NCBI RefSeq assembly: GCF_004348535.1 | Contig: NZ_SMJX01000052.1 | Coordinates: 1-37,590, forward strand | Source: Actinomadura sp. KC216 | GTDB lineage: Bacteria > Actinomycetota > Actinomycetes > Streptosporangiales > Streptosporangiaceae | DNA length: 37,590 nt | Reading direction: 5' to 3' | Shown: in pieces, positions 15,053 to 26,353 of the stretch | Numbering within the stretch: position 1 is the first letter of the stretch | How the letters are laid out: each line of letters starts with the position of its first letter | Program-made: the position numbers and the translations under genes | Notes under the pieces: generated by a model | The model's input: only the letters and a program-made list of their open reading frames with translations | What the model was told of the DNA's origin: nothing | Database searches by the model: none

Positions 15053-15844
15053 ATGACCACGGTGATCTCGGCCGACGGAACCGCCATCGCGTTCGAGCGG
15101 ACCGGCGAGGGCCCGCCCGTCGTCCTGGTGGCCGCCGCCCTGTGCGACCGCCTGGCGACCCGCCCCCTCGCCGCGGAGCTGGGACGGCACTTCACCGTGT
15201 TCGGCTACGACCGCCGGGGCCGGGGCGAGAGCGGCGACACCGCCCCGGACACCGTCCGGCAGGAGATCGACGATCTGGGCGCGATCATCGCCGAGGCCGG
15301 TGGGGAGGCGGCGGTGTACGGCCACTCGTCCGGGGCGGTCCTCGCGCTGCACGCGGCGGCGTCCGGCCTGCTCATCACCGCCCTCATCCTCCACGAGCCG
15401 CCCTTCCTCCTCCAGGACGACCCGGCGGAACGCGAAAGGTCGCAGGCACAGCTCCAGACCATCGAGGAACTCCTCGCGCAGGATCGCCCGGCCGACGCGA
15501 TCGCGGCCTTCCTGACGCCCGCGGGGATGCCGCAGCAGCTCATCGACTCCATGAGCCGGGATCCCGGCACCCAGGCGAACGCCCGCACCCTGCCCATCGA
15601 CCCCTTCGCGATGCTGAGCGAGGAGAGCAGGGGCGGACGCACCCCGATCGAGCAGGCGCGCGACGTGACCGTCCCCGCCCTCGTGCTGTGCGGCGGCGCC
15701 AGCCACCCGTGGATGATCGAGACGGGCCGCCGGATCGCCGAGGCCATGCCGAACGGAACGCATCGGGTTCTCCCCGATCAGGGACACATCGTCCCGGCCG
15801 AGGTCCTGGCCCCCGCGCTGACGGACTACTTGTCCACGCCGTGA
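15053..15844 (+). CDS. Alpha/beta-fold hydrolase
   Basis: The 263-residue protein has the alpha/beta hydrolase order: an early oxyanion strand PPVVLVAAALCDRL, GYDRRGRGES (about 51-60), the nucleophile elbow YGHSSGAVLAL (S92) and DQGHIVPAEV with the catalytic His near the end; the acid is probably in the region after VPALVLCGGASHPW. The start ATG 15053 has GAGAGG before it. These enzymes cleave esters, lactones or similar bonds; the substrate is unknown. It has its own transcription unit after the importer terminator and converges on the next gene with 19 bp between them. Confidence 0.9.
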   Translation: MTTVISADGTAIAFERTGEGPPVVLVAAALCDRLATRPLAAELGRHFTVFGYDRRGRGESGDTAPDTVRQEIDDLGAIIAEAGGEAAVYGHSSGAVLALHAAASGLLITALILHEPPFLLQDDPAERERSQAQLQTIEELLAQDRPADAIAAFLTPAGMPQQLIDSMSRDPGTQANARTLPIDPFAMLSEESRGGRTPIEQARDVTVPALVLCGGASHPWMIETGRRIAEAMPNGTHRVLPDQGHIVPAEVLAPALTDYLSTP

Positions 15845-15863
15845 CACCGACCTGCGTCCGGCG

Positions 15864-16844
15864 TCACTCTCGCTGGATCCGGCGGGCCGCGGCCACGAGG
15901 TCGGCGGGCAGCCCGTGCGCGTCGCAGGCCCGGTCGATCAGCAGGTCGCGGTACGCGTCGTCCGGCACGCGGGGCGCCAGCCGGACGAGTTCGCCGAGAT
16001 CGGCGGCCGAACCGTGGAGCCGCGCGCGGTACGCCGCCCCGGCCGCGCGCAGCGTGATCTCGTCCGGCTCGTGCTCCAGACCCCGCGCGACCAGGCGGAC
16101 GGCTGCGGCGTAGTCGCCCAGCTCGGCGCGCGTGTCCGCCAGGTCGAGGCACAGCGACCAGTTGGACGGGTCCGGGGCGAGTGCACGCTCGAAGGCCGCC
16201 GCCGTCTGCGCGGGGTCGCCGAGCTTGCGCCACGTCCCCGCGCGCACGACCTCGGTCAACATGATCCGCTCGATGGCGTCCGCCCGGTCGCAGAAGGCGA
16301 ACGAGGCGCCGGTGCGGCCACAGGCCCGCAAGAAGATCGCCATCCTGGCCAGCGCCTCCGGCACCGGCCGCCGTGCGGAGACGACGTCGAGGGCGTGGAA
16401 CCACGGCCGGAGCCGCTCCCGCATGGCGTCGCTGTCCAGATCGTGGCCGTGGTCCGTCGTCCGCATCGCCGCCTCGGCCAGCGCCCCGGCGCTCACCGCG
16501 CCGAGGAATCGCTCACCGCCGAACCACGGGGCCCGCGCCCACGCGACGGTCGGCTGGACGCCCGTGACGGACCCGATCGCCATGGCGGCGTCGTCCATGT
16601 CGTCCTCAAGGAAGCTGATGAACGACCGGGCCAGCACCGTGTCCATGGTGGCGGCGTCCTGGACGATCTCGGTGATCTCCGCCCGCCTGTCCCGGTGGAG
16701 GTCGGCGAGCACCGTGTACGGCTCGTCCTCCTCAGGGGCGGAGGCGATCGCGTCCGCCAGGAAACGCACCGCCGACCGCACGTCACCGCCGCAGTGCGCC
16801 ATCACCTGCGCGAGGGCGATTCCACCCGTAGCCCTACGATCCAC
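15864..16844 (-). CDS. Tetratricopeptide-repeat-like protein of unknown function
   Basis: I do not recognise a catalytic family. The 326-residue soluble protein is strongly helical. The part from about residue 190 has TPR-like helical pairs (AGTWRKLGDPAQTAAAFERALAPDPSNWSLCLDLADTRAELGDYAAAVRLVARGLEHEPDEITLR). The N-terminal half is acidic (FISFLEDDMDDAAMAIGSV). TPR proteins usually scaffold protein-protein contacts. The start is GTG 16844 with a weak ribosome site. It lies 29 bp downstream of a two-gene ABC exporter on the same strand, so co-transcription is possible but not proof of a shared role. Confidence 0.7.
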   Translation of the reverse strand: MDRRATGGIALAQVMAHCGGDVRSAVRFLADAIASAPEEDEPYTVLADLHRDRRAEITEIVQDAATMDTVLARSFISFLEDDMDDAAMAIGSVTGVQPTVAWARAPWFGGERFLGAVSAGALAEAAMRTTDHGHDLDSDAMRERLRPWFHALDVVSARRPVPEALARMAIFLRACGRTGASFAFCDRADAIERIMLTEVVRAGTWRKLGDPAQTAAAFERALAPDPSNWSLCLDLADTRAELGDYAAAVRLVARGLEHEPDEITLRAAGAAYRARLHGSAADLGELVRLAPRVPDDAYRDLLIDRACDAHGLPADLVAAARRIQRE

Positions 16845-16873
16845 CCCACGACCCTAGCGGCTGGTCACCGCGA

Positions 16874-17695
16874 TCAGGCGTCGCGGCGGCGAAGGACGGT
16901 GATCCCGCCCCAGAGGGCCGCCGCCGTCCAGGCCCCGAGGATCCCCACCGCCACCGCCGCCGGGTAGGGGCCGTCGCCGTTCAGCAGGTATCGCCCGGCG
17001 CTGCTCGGCAGGCCGTCCGCGACGTCCATGAGCAGCTCCGAACGGCTGTTGGCCAGCATCACCGGCAGCACCATGACGAAGAGGAAAGCGGTGGTCAGCG
17101 TTGCCGCGGTGCTGCGGAGCATGGCCCCGACGCCGAGGATCAGCACGCTCAGCACCGCCAGGTAGAGGCCCGTCATCAGCGCGTCGTGGACGACGTCGCC
17201 GGCGTCCAGGTGTCCCCATCTCCCGAGGACGGGGTGCGCGACCGCCGTTCCCACCAGGGCCAGGAGCACGCCGGACGGGAGGATGACCGCCGCCGCGACG
17301 GCCGCCTTCGCCGCGAGCATCCGGCCTCGCGCGGGCACGCATTGGAGCGTCGCGTGGATGCTTCCCGTCGCGTACTCGCCCGTGATCATCAGGATCGCCA
17401 GCGCCAGGATCACGAACTGCACCATGTCCATCGAACCCGTGGCGATGTCGCTGACCGAGACCACTCCGGGGTGTTCCTCGACGCGTTCATCCGTATTGTT
17501 CGACACGGTCACCTGCGCCATGACCAGGCACAGCAGCACCATGAGCAGGGCGGCGGCGGCCAGGCCCCACCATGTGGAACGGAGCGTCCACAGCTTCGTC
17601 CATTCGGCCGCCAGCGCGCCCCTCATGCCTCCGCCGGACGCGCCGCCGGACGCGGTTCCGATCTCGACGCTCACCGTTTCCGTTCTGGTGGTCAT
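16874..17695 (-). CDS. ABC-2 type transporter permease
   Basis: The 273-residue protein has a Gly/Ser-rich N-terminus, the motif LAAEWTKLWTLRSTWWGL and about six membrane segments (LLMVLLCLVMAQV, FVILALAILMITGEYATGSI, AAVAAAVILPSGVLLALVGTAV, LAVLSVLILGVGAML, AFLFVMVLPVML, VGILGAWTAAALWGGI). This is the actinobacterial ABC-2 exporter permease pattern. The start overlaps the stop of the ATPase gene by four bases, so the two form one exporter. Substrate is unknown; related pairs export antibiotics, lipids or peptides. Confidence 0.88.
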   Translation of the reverse strand: MTTRTETVSVEIGTASGGASGGGMRGALAAEWTKLWTLRSTWWGLAAAALLMVLLCLVMAQVTVSNNTDERVEEHPGVVSVSDIATGSMDMVQFVILALAILMITGEYATGSIHATLQCVPARGRMLAAKAAVAAAVILPSGVLLALVGTAVAHPVLGRWGHLDAGDVVHDALMTGLYLAVLSVLILGVGAMLRSTAATLTTAFLFVMVLPVMLANSRSELLMDVADGLPSSAGRYLLNGDGPYPAAVAVGILGAWTAAALWGGITVLRRRDA

Positions 17696-18618
17696 CGCAG
17701 TGCCTCCGCCCCCGGCATCCCGGTGCCGTACTCCACGCTGGTCCCGGTCAGGTCCATGTACGCCTCTTCCAGCGACGCCTCAACGGCGCTCAGTTCGAGG
17801 ACGGGGACGCCCGCCTCGTACGCCATGAGACCGACCCGGTCGACCGGCAGGCCGGTGACGCGCAGTTCGCCCTCGTCCGTCCGGCGCACTTCGGCGCCGA
17901 CGGCGGAGAGGCGCTCCGCGAGGTCGGACGCGCGGGGGCTGCGCACCCGGACCGCGTTCCCGGAACCGCGCGCGATGACCTCCGCCATGGGCGCGTCGGT
18001 GAGCAGCCGCCCGCGGCCGAGGACCACCAGCCGGTCGGCCGTGAGCTGCATCTCGCTCATCAGGTGCGACGACACGAACACCGTGCGGCCCTCGGCGGCG
18101 AGCCCGCGCATGAGCCGCCGGACCCACAGCACCCCGTCCGGGTCGAGGCCGTTCACCGGCTCGTCGAACATCAGCACGGCCGGATCGCCCAGCAGCGCCC
18201 CCGCTATCCCGAGGCGCTGGCGCATCCCCAGCGAGTACGAGCCGACCCGCCGTCCGGCGACCGATTCCAGCCCGACGAGGCCCAGCACCTGATCCACGCG
18301 CGCTCTCGGGATTCCGTTGCTGCGCGCCATGGCCAGCAGATGCGCCAGCCCCGACCGGCCGGGGTGCACCGAGCCGGCGTCCAGCAGCGCTCCGACCTCC
18401 CGTATCGGACGCGGCATTCCCGCATAGTGACGGCCGCCGACGAGCGCCTCGCCCGCACTCGGGCGGTCCAGTCCCACGATCATGCGCATCGTGGTGGATT
18501 TCCCGGCGCCGTTCGGGCCGAGGAACCCGGTCACCTTTCCCGCCGCGACCTCCAGTGACAGGTCGTCCACCGCCGTCTTGTCCCCGTACCGTTTCGTCAG
18601 TCCCCGCAAAGTGATCAC
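17692..18618 (-). CDS. ABC transporter ATP-binding protein (DrrA-like exporter ATPase)
   Basis: The 308-residue ATPase shows Walker A GPNGAGKSTTMRMI (about 36-49), signature YSLGMRQRLGIAGALL, Walker B VLMFDEPVNGLDPDG and switch HLMSE. The C-terminal about 90 residues (GRGRLLTDAPMAEVIA onwards) are the extension typical of DrrA/CcmA-type exporters. The final codons overlap the permease start by four bases. The start is ATG at 18618, preceded (reading the minus strand) by GGGAGAACCCGAGTG. It makes one exporter with the next gene. An IclR regulator gene is the next one upstream on the same strand, 132 bp away, so its control of the exporter is possible but unproven. Confidence 0.9.
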   Translation of the reverse strand: MITLRGLTKRYGDKTAVDDLSLEVAAGKVTGFLGPNGAGKSTTMRMIVGLDRPSAGEALVGGRHYAGMPRPIREVGALLDAGSVHPGRSGLAHLLAMARSNGIPRARVDQVLGLVGLESVAGRRVGSYSLGMRQRLGIAGALLGDPAVLMFDEPVNGLDPDGVLWVRRLMRGLAAEGRTVFVSSHLMSEMQLTADRLVVLGRGRLLTDAPMAEVIARGSGNAVRVRSPRASDLAERLSAVGAEVRRTDEGELRVTGLPVDRVGLMAYEAGVPVLELSAVEASLEEAYMDLTGTSVEYGTGMPGAEALR

Positions 18619-18750
18619 TCGGGTTCTCCCGCCCGACCGTCCAGCATGACGAGCCCGAACCTAGGCGGCCGGAAACCCCCGCCACACTGCCCGGACGCCA
18701 CCCCTCACCCCTGACTTTCGTCAGGAGGGCATCACGGGGCATGTTCCGGG

Positions 18751-19536
18751 TCAGGCGGAGGGGAGGCGCCCGTTCAGGCGGGTCGTGAGGGTGGCGGCGG
18801 TGGTACGGGCTTGCTCGGCCAGCGCCGGCCACGTTTCCTCGGGGTGGTCCTCGCGGCGGAAGGTGATGGTGATGGCGGCCGTGGGGTGGGCGGTGTGGTC
18901 GAAGGCGCAGGCGGCGATGCTGGCGAAGCCCTCGGTGATGTGGCCGTCCTCGACCGACCAGCCCCGGCGGGAGTCCTCGGAGAGGGCGCGGCGCAGGTCG
19001 GTGAGGGTCGCCGGGCCGCGGCCGGTGCGGCTGATGAACGGGGCCGAACGGGTGGCGGCGGGGGCGGTGAACAGGGCGCGGATCTGGGCCGGAGGCAGGT
19101 GGGCGAGCATGGCGCGGCCGCTCGCGGTGAGGTGGGCGGGCATCCGGACGCCCACGTCGGTGACGAGGGCGGCGTGCCGGGCCGGCTGCTCCTTGAGCAG
19201 GTAGAGGGTCTCCGGGCCGTGCAGGATGCCGAGCTGGACGATCTCGCCGACGCGGTCGACCAGGCGGCGGAGCAGGGGCCGGGCCAGGCGTTCGAGGGGC
19301 TCGTGCCGGAGGTAGGCGGAGCCGATCTCGAACGCCCCGACGCCCAGGCCCCAGCGGCGCTCCTCGGGGATGTAGGTGACGAAGCCGTCCCCAGCCATCG
19401 CGGTCAGGAGGTGGTAGGTGCTCGACCGGGGCAGGTCGAGGGAACGGCCGATCGAGGACGCGGGCAGGGGGCCGGGCGCGGCGGCCAGCAGGCGCAGGAC
19501 CGCCAGGGCGCGGCGGGCGGCCGGTACCTGGGACAT
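18751..19536 (-). CDS. IclR-family transcriptional regulator (probable hut regulator)
   Basis: The 261-residue protein has the IclR winged-helix N-terminus (RALAVLRLLAAAPGPLPASSIGRSLDLPRSSTYHLLTAM, about 7-46) and the effector domain (RHAALVTDVGVRMPAHLTASGRAMLAHLP; SVEDGHITEGFASIAACAFD). I chose ATG 19536 because the family sequence begins there; the longer frame upstream is low-quality. Nine bases before that start lies the 17-bp sequence TGTCTCGTATCTGAGAC, which recurs before hutH. IclR members (for example HutR of Corynebacterium resistens) control hut genes. I infer that this one controls hutH and itself; whether as activator or repressor is unknown. No clear ribosome site precedes the ATG. 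Confidence 0.88.
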   Translation of the reverse strand: MSQVPAARRALAVLRLLAAAPGPLPASSIGRSLDLPRSSTYHLLTAMAGDGFVTYIPEERRWGLGVGAFEIGSAYLRHEPLERLARPLLRRLVDRVGEIVQLGILHGPETLYLLKEQPARHAALVTDVGVRMPAHLTASGRAMLAHLPPAQIRALFTAPAATRSAPFISRTGRGPATLTDLRRALSEDSRRGWSVEDGHITEGFASIAACAFDHTAHPTAAITITFRREDHPEETWPALAEQARTTAATLTTRLNGRLPSA

Positions 19537-19544
19537 GCGCCCAT

Positions 19545-19561
19545 TGTCTCGTATCTGAGAC
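19545..19561. promoter_or_regulatory. IclR-type operator copy upstream of iclR
   Basis: TGTCTCGTATCTGAGAC has the arms GTCTC and GAGAC separated by six bases (GTATCT). It ends 9 nt before the iclR start, where a bound protein would block transcription or initiation, which fits autoregulation. It is identical over all 17 bases to the site before hutH. Confidence 0.72.
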
Positions 19562-19642
19562 GGACGCCCCCGGCCCGGCCCCGCTCCACCGGCTGCCTCC
19601 GGGCTCCGCCGGGGTCGCCCGCCTGCACGGCGCGGGCTCACG

Positions 19643-20266
19643 TCATGGACAGGTCTTCCAGCCGAGGTGGTAGGACGTCCTGAGGTCGGAGTTCAGGCCG
19701 AAGGAGTTCGGCTTGGACGTGTCGGGGGCCGTCACGCGCAGTTCGGTGTTGAGATTGAGATTCCGCTCTTCGCCGCAACCCGGCCAGAGGAGCTGAATCA
19801 GTCTCTCGGTGAGCCGCCATTCCCCTGCGAGTGGGCCGCGAATCTCTCTCCTGATGGGGCCGGTCGACGGAGATCCCGAGAAATAGAACAGGGATTTGAC
19901 GGTACCGGTCGCCGCGGGCTCCAGGTGGCCGGAGCCGTGGAAGTCCACCCTTTCCACCGTGTATGTGAGGCCCTCCGGGACGGTGACCTTCAAAGCGACC
20001 TGGCAGTTCTTGCGGGCGTCCGTCGGTTTGGCGTCGCCGCCGGTCCTGGCCGTATAGCCGCTGTATTTGATGGTGAAACCGTCCGGCACGGGGGTGGCGG
20101 TGACGGTCCCTGGCGGGCATCCCGAGCCGACGAGGGTCGCGATTTCGACCGCGGGGGTGATGGGGGCAGGAGGTGCCGGCGCCGCGGATGCGGGCGCGAA
20201 AGTCAGGGCGAGTGAGGCCAGAGCGACGCTCAGTATCGCGGTCGCCCTGGTTCTGGGATGCGTCAT
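19643..20266 (-). CDS. DUF4360 domain-containing secreted protein
   Basis: The 207-residue protein has a signal peptide ending near APASAAPA and no membrane anchor after it, so it is probably secreted. The mature part has the DUF4360 pattern: GCPPGTVTATP, FTIKYSGYTA, RKNCQVALKVTVPEG, then later cysteines in PGCGEERNLNLNTELRV and LGWKTCP, likely forming disulfides. AGGAAG precedes the ATG. DUF4360 proteins have no firmly known role. Codon use is less GC-biased than in the neighbouring hut genes (ATT, AAG, GAA, TTT appear). The gene sits between the iclR gene and hutH, apparently unconnected with histidine use. It may be a later insertion. Confidence 0.82.
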   Translation of the reverse strand: MTHPRTRATAILSVALASLALTFAPASAAPAPPAPITPAVEIATLVGSGCPPGTVTATPVPDGFTIKYSGYTARTGGDAKPTDARKNCQVALKVTVPEGLTYTVERVDFHGSGHLEPAATGTVKSLFYFSGSPSTGPIRREIRGPLAGEWRLTERLIQLLWPGCGEERNLNLNTELRVTAPDTSKPNSFGLNSDLRTSYHLGWKTCP

Positions 20267-20459
20267 GTGCGGACTTCCTGGTGAGGGGATTGGTCAGGGG
20301 ATTGCCTGCGGCCGGTGCGGCTGCCGCTTTCACCGCGACCCGGAACCCCATCAAGATTAATTTCACTGAAATTCGGATGCAATGGTGAATTTCTCTTCTG
20401 TTATCGCGTTCAACGCGGAGATGATCGAGTCGGCGCCCGGCCGGACCGGGGGAGGCGGC

Positions 20460-20481
20460 GGTGTCTCGTATCTGAGACACC
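20460..20481. promoter_or_regulatory. IclR-type operator upstream of hutH
   Basis: GGTGTCTC and GAGACACC form perfect 8-bp half-sites around GTATCT. The site is 53 bp before the hutH start. Its inner 17 bases are identical to the site before the iclR gene, on the same strand. In the 267-bp region between DUF4360 and hutH the part 20350-20405 is AT-richer and may hold a promoter, but I see no clear -35/-10 pair. Confidence 0.78.
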
Positions 20482-20533
20482 TTCGCCGGGCGGGCCCTCG
20501 TCCAGCGGCCCGCGAGGCGCTGGAATGGTGGGT

Positions 20534-22090
20534 ATGAGCTTTGACATGGGGGTCAACGGTGTGCGGGTCGGGCCGGAACCGCTCGGCTTCGCGCAGGTCG
20601 CCGCCGTGGCGCGGGGCGGGGCCAAGGTCGCGCTGACCGACGAGGCGCTGAAGCTGATGGGTGAGTCGCGGGCTCACATCGAGGAGCTGTCCGCGCGCCC
20701 GACGCCCGTCTACGGCGTCTCCACCGGGTTCGGGGCGCTCGCCACCCGGCACATCGCCCCGGAGATGCGGGCGCAGTTGCAGCTGAACATCGTCCGGTCG
20801 CACGCGGCGGGGTCGGGGCCGGAGATCGAGCGGGAGGTCGTCCGGACGCTGATGCTGCTCAGGCTGCGGACGCTCGCCACCGGACGCACCGGGGTCCAGC
20901 CCGCCACGGCGCGGACGCTGGCCGCGCTCCTCAACGCCGGGATCACCCCCCAGGTCTTCGAGCACGGAAGCCTCGGCTGTTCCGGGGATCTCGCGCCGCT
21001 CGCGCATGTGGCGCTGGCGTTGATCGGCGAAGGATCGGCCAGGGACGCCGGCGGGGTGCTCAAACCGTCCGCCCAGGCATTGGAGGAGGCCGGGATCGCG
21101 CCGGTCACGCTGGGCGCCAAGGAGGGGCTCGCCCTCCTGAACGGGACGGACGGCATGCTCGGCATGCTCGTCCTCGCCATAGAGGACCTGCGAAGCCTCC
21201 TCACGGCCGCGGACGTGGCCGCCGCGATGACCGTCGAGGCCCTGTTGGGCACCGACCGCGTCTTCGCCGCCGACCTCCAGGAGCTGCGGCCGCATCCGGG
21301 GCAGGCGGCGTCGGCCGCGAACCTGCGGGCGCTGCTCGGCGACTCCGAGATCATGGAGTCGCATCGCGGGCCCGACTGCACGCGGGTCCAGGACGCCTAC
21401 TCGCTGCGCTGCGCCCCGCAGGTCAACGGGGCCGCCCGCGACACGCTCGCCCATGCCGAACTGGTGGCCGGGAGGGAACTGGCGTCCGCCATCGACAACC
21501 CCGTGGTGCTGCCGGACGGGCGGGTCGAGTCCAACGGCAACTTCCATGGCGCCCCCATCGCCTACGTGCTCGATTTCCTCGCCGTTCCCGCGGCGGACGT
21601 CGCGTCGATGTCGGAGCGCCGCACCGACCGGATGCTCGACAAGGGACGCTCCTACGGGCTGCCCGCCTTCCTCGCCGACGACCCCGGCGTCGACTCCGGG
21701 CACATGATCGCGCAGTACACGCAGGCGGGGATCGTGTCGGATCTGAAGCGCCGCGCCGCGCCCGCGAGCGCCGACTCCATCCCGAGCTCGGCCATGCAGG
21801 AGGACCACGTGTCGATGGGCTGGAACGCGGCCCGCAAGCTGCGCCGCTCCGTGGAGGGGCTCGCGCAGGTCATCGCCATCGAGATTCTCACCGCCGCGCG
21901 GGCCCTCGACCTGCGCACCCCGCTGCGTCCCGGGCCGGCGACCGCCGCGGTCGTCGCGAGGTTGCGGGAGGCCGTCCCGCCGCCGGGCCCGGACCGCTAC
22001 CTCGCGCCCGAGATCGCCGCCGCGACCGAGATGGTCCGGGACGGCTCCCTGGTCGCCGCCGCCGAAACCGTCACCGGCCCGCTCAGCTGA
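20534..22090 (+). CDS. hutH: Histidine ammonia-lyase
   Basis: HutH removes ammonia from L-histidine to give urocanate, the first step of histidine use. The inner-loop Tyr is in [14 protein letters not shown] (Y60) and the MIO-forming triad is C149-S150-G151 in [15 protein letters not shown], canonical for actinobacterial Hut[28 protein letters not shown] and [16 protein letters not shown] complete the active-site set. The start is ATG 20534 with GGTGGG just before it; ATG 20525 and ATG 20546 are also in frame. Length is 518 residues. It is the first gene of an operon with hutU, an M20 amidohydrolase, hutF and hutI, and is probably controlled through the palindrome at 20460-20481. Confidence 0.96.
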   Translation: MSFDMGVNGVRVGPEPLGFAQVAAVARGGAKVALTDEALKLMGESRAHIEELSARPTPVYGVSTGFGALATRHIAPEMRAQLQLNIVRSHAAGSGPEIEREVVRTLMLLRLRTLATGRTGVQPATARTLAALLNAGITPQVFEHGSLGCSGDLAPLAHVALALIGEGSARDAGGVLKPSAQALEEAGIAPVTLGAKEGLALLNGTDGMLGMLVLAIEDLRSLLTAADVAAAMTVEALLGTDRVFAADLQELRPHPGQAASAANLRALLGDSEIMESHRGPDCTRVQDAYSLRCAPQVNGAARDTLAHAELVAGRELASAIDNPVVLPDGRVESNGNFHGAPIAYVLDFLAVPAADVASMSERRTDRMLDKGRSYGLPAFLADDPGVDSGHMIAQYTQAGIVSDLKRRAAPASADSIPSSAMQEDHVSMGWNAARKLRRSVEGLAQVIAIEILTAARALDLRTPLRPGPATAAVVARLREAVPPPGPDRYLAPEIAAATEMVRDGSLVAAAETVTGPLS

Positions 22091-22128
22091 ACGAGCCCTT
22101 CCGAATCCGCTCTCACGAAGGAGCCGAG

Positions 22129-23780
<1,652 letters not shown>

Positions 23781-23784
<4 letters not shown>

Positions 23785-24986
23785 GCACGAGCTTCGAGGA
23801 GATGTGGGCGGCGCTGCTGCCGGTCGGCCGGGACGAGCCGACCGGCGGCTACCACCGGTTCGCGTGGACGCCGCCCGAGCTCGAATGCCGCGCCTGGTTC
23901 CTGGACGAGGCGCGCCGCCGCGACCTGGACGTCGAGCACGACGCCAACGGCAACATGATCGCCTGGTGGCTCCCGGGCGATGGGACGCGCGGCGACGCCG
24001 TCCTGACCGGGAGCCACCTGGACTCGGTGCCGGGCGGCGGCGCGTTCGACGGGCCGCTCGGCATCGTGTCCGCGTTCGCCGCCGTCGACCTCCTCCGCGA
24101 GCGGGGCGCGGAGACAACGCGGCCGATCGGGATCGCGGCGTTCGCCGAGGAGGAGGGCGCGCGGTTCGGGGTCGCGTGCCTCGGGTCGCGGCTGCTGTCC
24201 GGGGCGATCGACCCGGCGCGGGCCCGCGGCCTGACGGACGCGGACGGCCGCACGTTCGCCGAGGTCCTGCACAACGCCGGATTCGACCCGGAGGCGATCG
24301 GCCCCGACGACGACCTGCTCGGCCGCATCGGATGCCTGGTCGAGCTGCACGTCGAGCAGGGCCGGGCGCTGGAGGAGCCGGTCGGGGTCGCGAGCGCGAT
24401 CGTGCCGCACGGGCGGTGGCGGTTCGACTTCGCGGGCGAGGGCAACCACGCCGGGACGACCGGGCTGCCCGACCGGCGCGACCCCATGCTCCCGTTCGCC
24501 GCCATGGTCATCGCCGCGCGGGAGGCGGCCGAGCGGAACGGCACCGTCGCGACGGTCGGGAAGGTGCGGGTCGTGCCGGGCGGGGTGAACGCGATCGCCT
24601 CGTCCGTGACCGGCTGGCTGGACGCGCGCGGGCCGGAGGACGACGCCGTCCGGCGGACGGTCGCGGAGGTGGACGAGGCCGCCCGCGTCGCCGCCCGCCC
24701 GCACCGGGTGAGCGTCGATCTCGCCGAGGAGTCCTATTCGGAGATCGTCGACTTCGACCACGCCCTCCGCGACCGGATCGGCGCGACGCTGGGCGGCGTC
24801 CCCGTCCTGCCGACCGGCGCTGGGCACGACGCGGGCGTCCTGTCGGCGCGGCTTCCGGCGGCGATGCTGTTCGTCCGCAACCCGACCGGGGTCTCGCACG
24901 CGCCCGCCGAGTACGCCGAACTCCCGGACTGCCTGGCCGGGGTCGAAGCCCTCGCGGCGGTACTGGACGATCTGGCCTGCGGGTAA
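23781..24986 (+). CDS. M20-family amidohydrolase of the hut operon (allantoate amidohydrolase-like)
   Basis: The 401-residue protein belongs to the Zn-dependent M20 carbamoylase/allantoate amidohydrolase family: [18 protein letters not shown] (metal His and Asp), [17 protein letters not shown] (metal Glu), [12 protein letters not shown] (metal His), [14 protein letters not shown], and VSHAPAEY near the end. These enzymes usually cleave carbamoyl or ureido groups. Here it lies between hutU and hutF, overlapping hutU by four bases, and no classical hutG (formylglutamate amidohydrolase) is present. HutF yields N-formylglutamate, so I infer that this enzyme removes the formyl group. Similar hut operons occur in Streptomyces. 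The substrate assignment is inference. Confidence 0.9.
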
Positions 24987-24995
24987 GGATTCGGT

Positions 24996-26348
24996 ATGCA
25001 ATGGCATGCACAGCTGGCCTGGCTCGGAGACGGCGTGGCGGCCGACGTGCTCATCGAGGCCGACGGCGAGCGGATCACGCGCGTCGCGCCCGGCGTCCCC
25101 GCCCCGGACACCGCGCAGCGCCTGCCCGGCCTGACGCTGCCGGGCCTCGCCAACGCGCACTCGCACGCCTTCCACCGCGCGCTCCGCTCCCGCGTCCAGG
25201 CCCACTCCGGCACTTTCTGGACGTGGCGCGAAACCATGTACAAGGTCGCCGACCGCCTCGATCCCGGCTCCTACCGCGCGCTCGCCGCCGCCGTCTACGC
25301 GGAGATGGCCCTCGCCGGGATCAGCTGCGTCGGCGAGTTCCACTACCTGCACCACCGGCCGGGCGGCGACCCCTACGACGAGCCGAACGCGATGGGCGAG
25401 GCGCTGATCGCCGCCGCCGCGGACGCGGGCGTCCGGATCACGCTCCTCGACACCTGCTACCTCGCGGGCGGCATCGGCGAGCCGCTCAAGGGCCCGCAGC
25501 TCCGCTTCGGTGACGGCACCGCCGGGAACTGGGTTCGCCGCGTCGGCAGCCTGCACGAGGAGACCGGCAAGGCGGGACGGCTCCACGCCCGCGTCGGCGC
25601 CGCCATCCACTCCGTCCGGGCGGTGCCGCGGGAGCAGCTCAGCGCGGTCGCGTCGTGGGCGAAGGAGCACCGCGCGCCGCTGCACGTCCACCTGTCCGAG
25701 CAGCCCGCCGAGAACGAGGCGTGCCTGGACGCCTACGGCATGACCCCGACCCGCCTGCTCGCCGAGTCGGGCGCCTTGGGTGCGCTGACCACGGCCGTCC
25801 ACGCGACGCATCTCACCGGCGAGGACATCGGCCTCCTCGGGACGACGATGACCGGCGTGTGCATGTGCCCGACCACCGAGCGGGACCTCGCCGACGGCAT
25901 CGGCCCGGCCCGCGACCTCGCGAACGCCGGTTCGCCGGTCTGCCTCGGCTCCGACCAGCACGCCGTCATCGACCTGTTCGAGGAGGCCCGCGCGGTCGAG
26001 CTGGACGAGCGGCTCCGCACCCGCGTCCGCGGCCACTGGACGGCCGGGGAACTGCTCGCCGCGGCCACGTCCAACGGCCACTACGGGCTCGGCTGGCCGG
26101 AGGCCGGACGGCTGGAACCCGGCGCGTACGCGGACCTCGTCACCGTCGCGCTCGACTCCGTCCGCACCGCCGGAAGCGACGGGTACGCCGCCGAGGCCGC
26201 CGTGTTCGCGGCGACGGCCGCCGACGTCCGGCATGTGGTGGTGTCGGGGCGGCAGATCGTCCACGACGGGCGGCACCTGCTGATCGACGACGTGCCCGGC
26301 GCGCTCGCCGAGGCCATGGCCGCCGTCACCGCACCCGACCCGGAGTGA
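24996..26348 (+). CDS. hutF: Formimidoylglutamate deiminase
   Basis: HutF turns N-formimidoyl-L-glutamate into N-formyl-L-glutamate and ammonia. It is an amidohydrolase-superfamily enzyme, with the metal site beginning [10 protein letters not shown] (H55, H57). [46 protein letters not shown] and [17 protein letters not shown] are all typical HutF blocks. Length is 450 residues, normal. The start is ATG 24996, 9 nt after the previous stop. The end of the gene overlaps or abuts hutI. The presence of HutF shows that this is the two-step deiminase/deformylase branch, not the direct formiminoglutamase branch. Confidence 0.95.
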   Translation: MQWHAQLAWLGDGVAADVLIEADGERITRVAPGVPAPDTAQRLPGLTLPGLANAHSHAFHRALRSRVQAHSGTFWTWRETMYKVADRLDPGSYRALAAAVYAEMALAGISCVGEFHYLHHRPGGDPYDEPNAMGEALIAAAADAGVRITLLDTCYLAGGIGEPLKGPQLRFGDGTAGNWVRRVGSLHEETGKAGRLHARVGAAIHSVRAVPREQLSAVASWAKEHRAPLHVHLSEQPAENEACLDAYGMTPTRLLAESGALGALTTAVHATHLTGEDIGLLGTTMTGVCMCPTTERDLADGIGPARDLANAGSPVCLGSDQHAVIDLFEEARAVELDERLRTRVRGHWTAGELLAAATSNGHYGLGWPEAGRLEPGAYADLVTVALDSVRTAGSDGYAAEAAVFAATAADVRHVVVSGRQIVHDGRHLLIDDVPGALAEAMAAVTAPDPE

Positions 26349-26353
26349 CGCGA

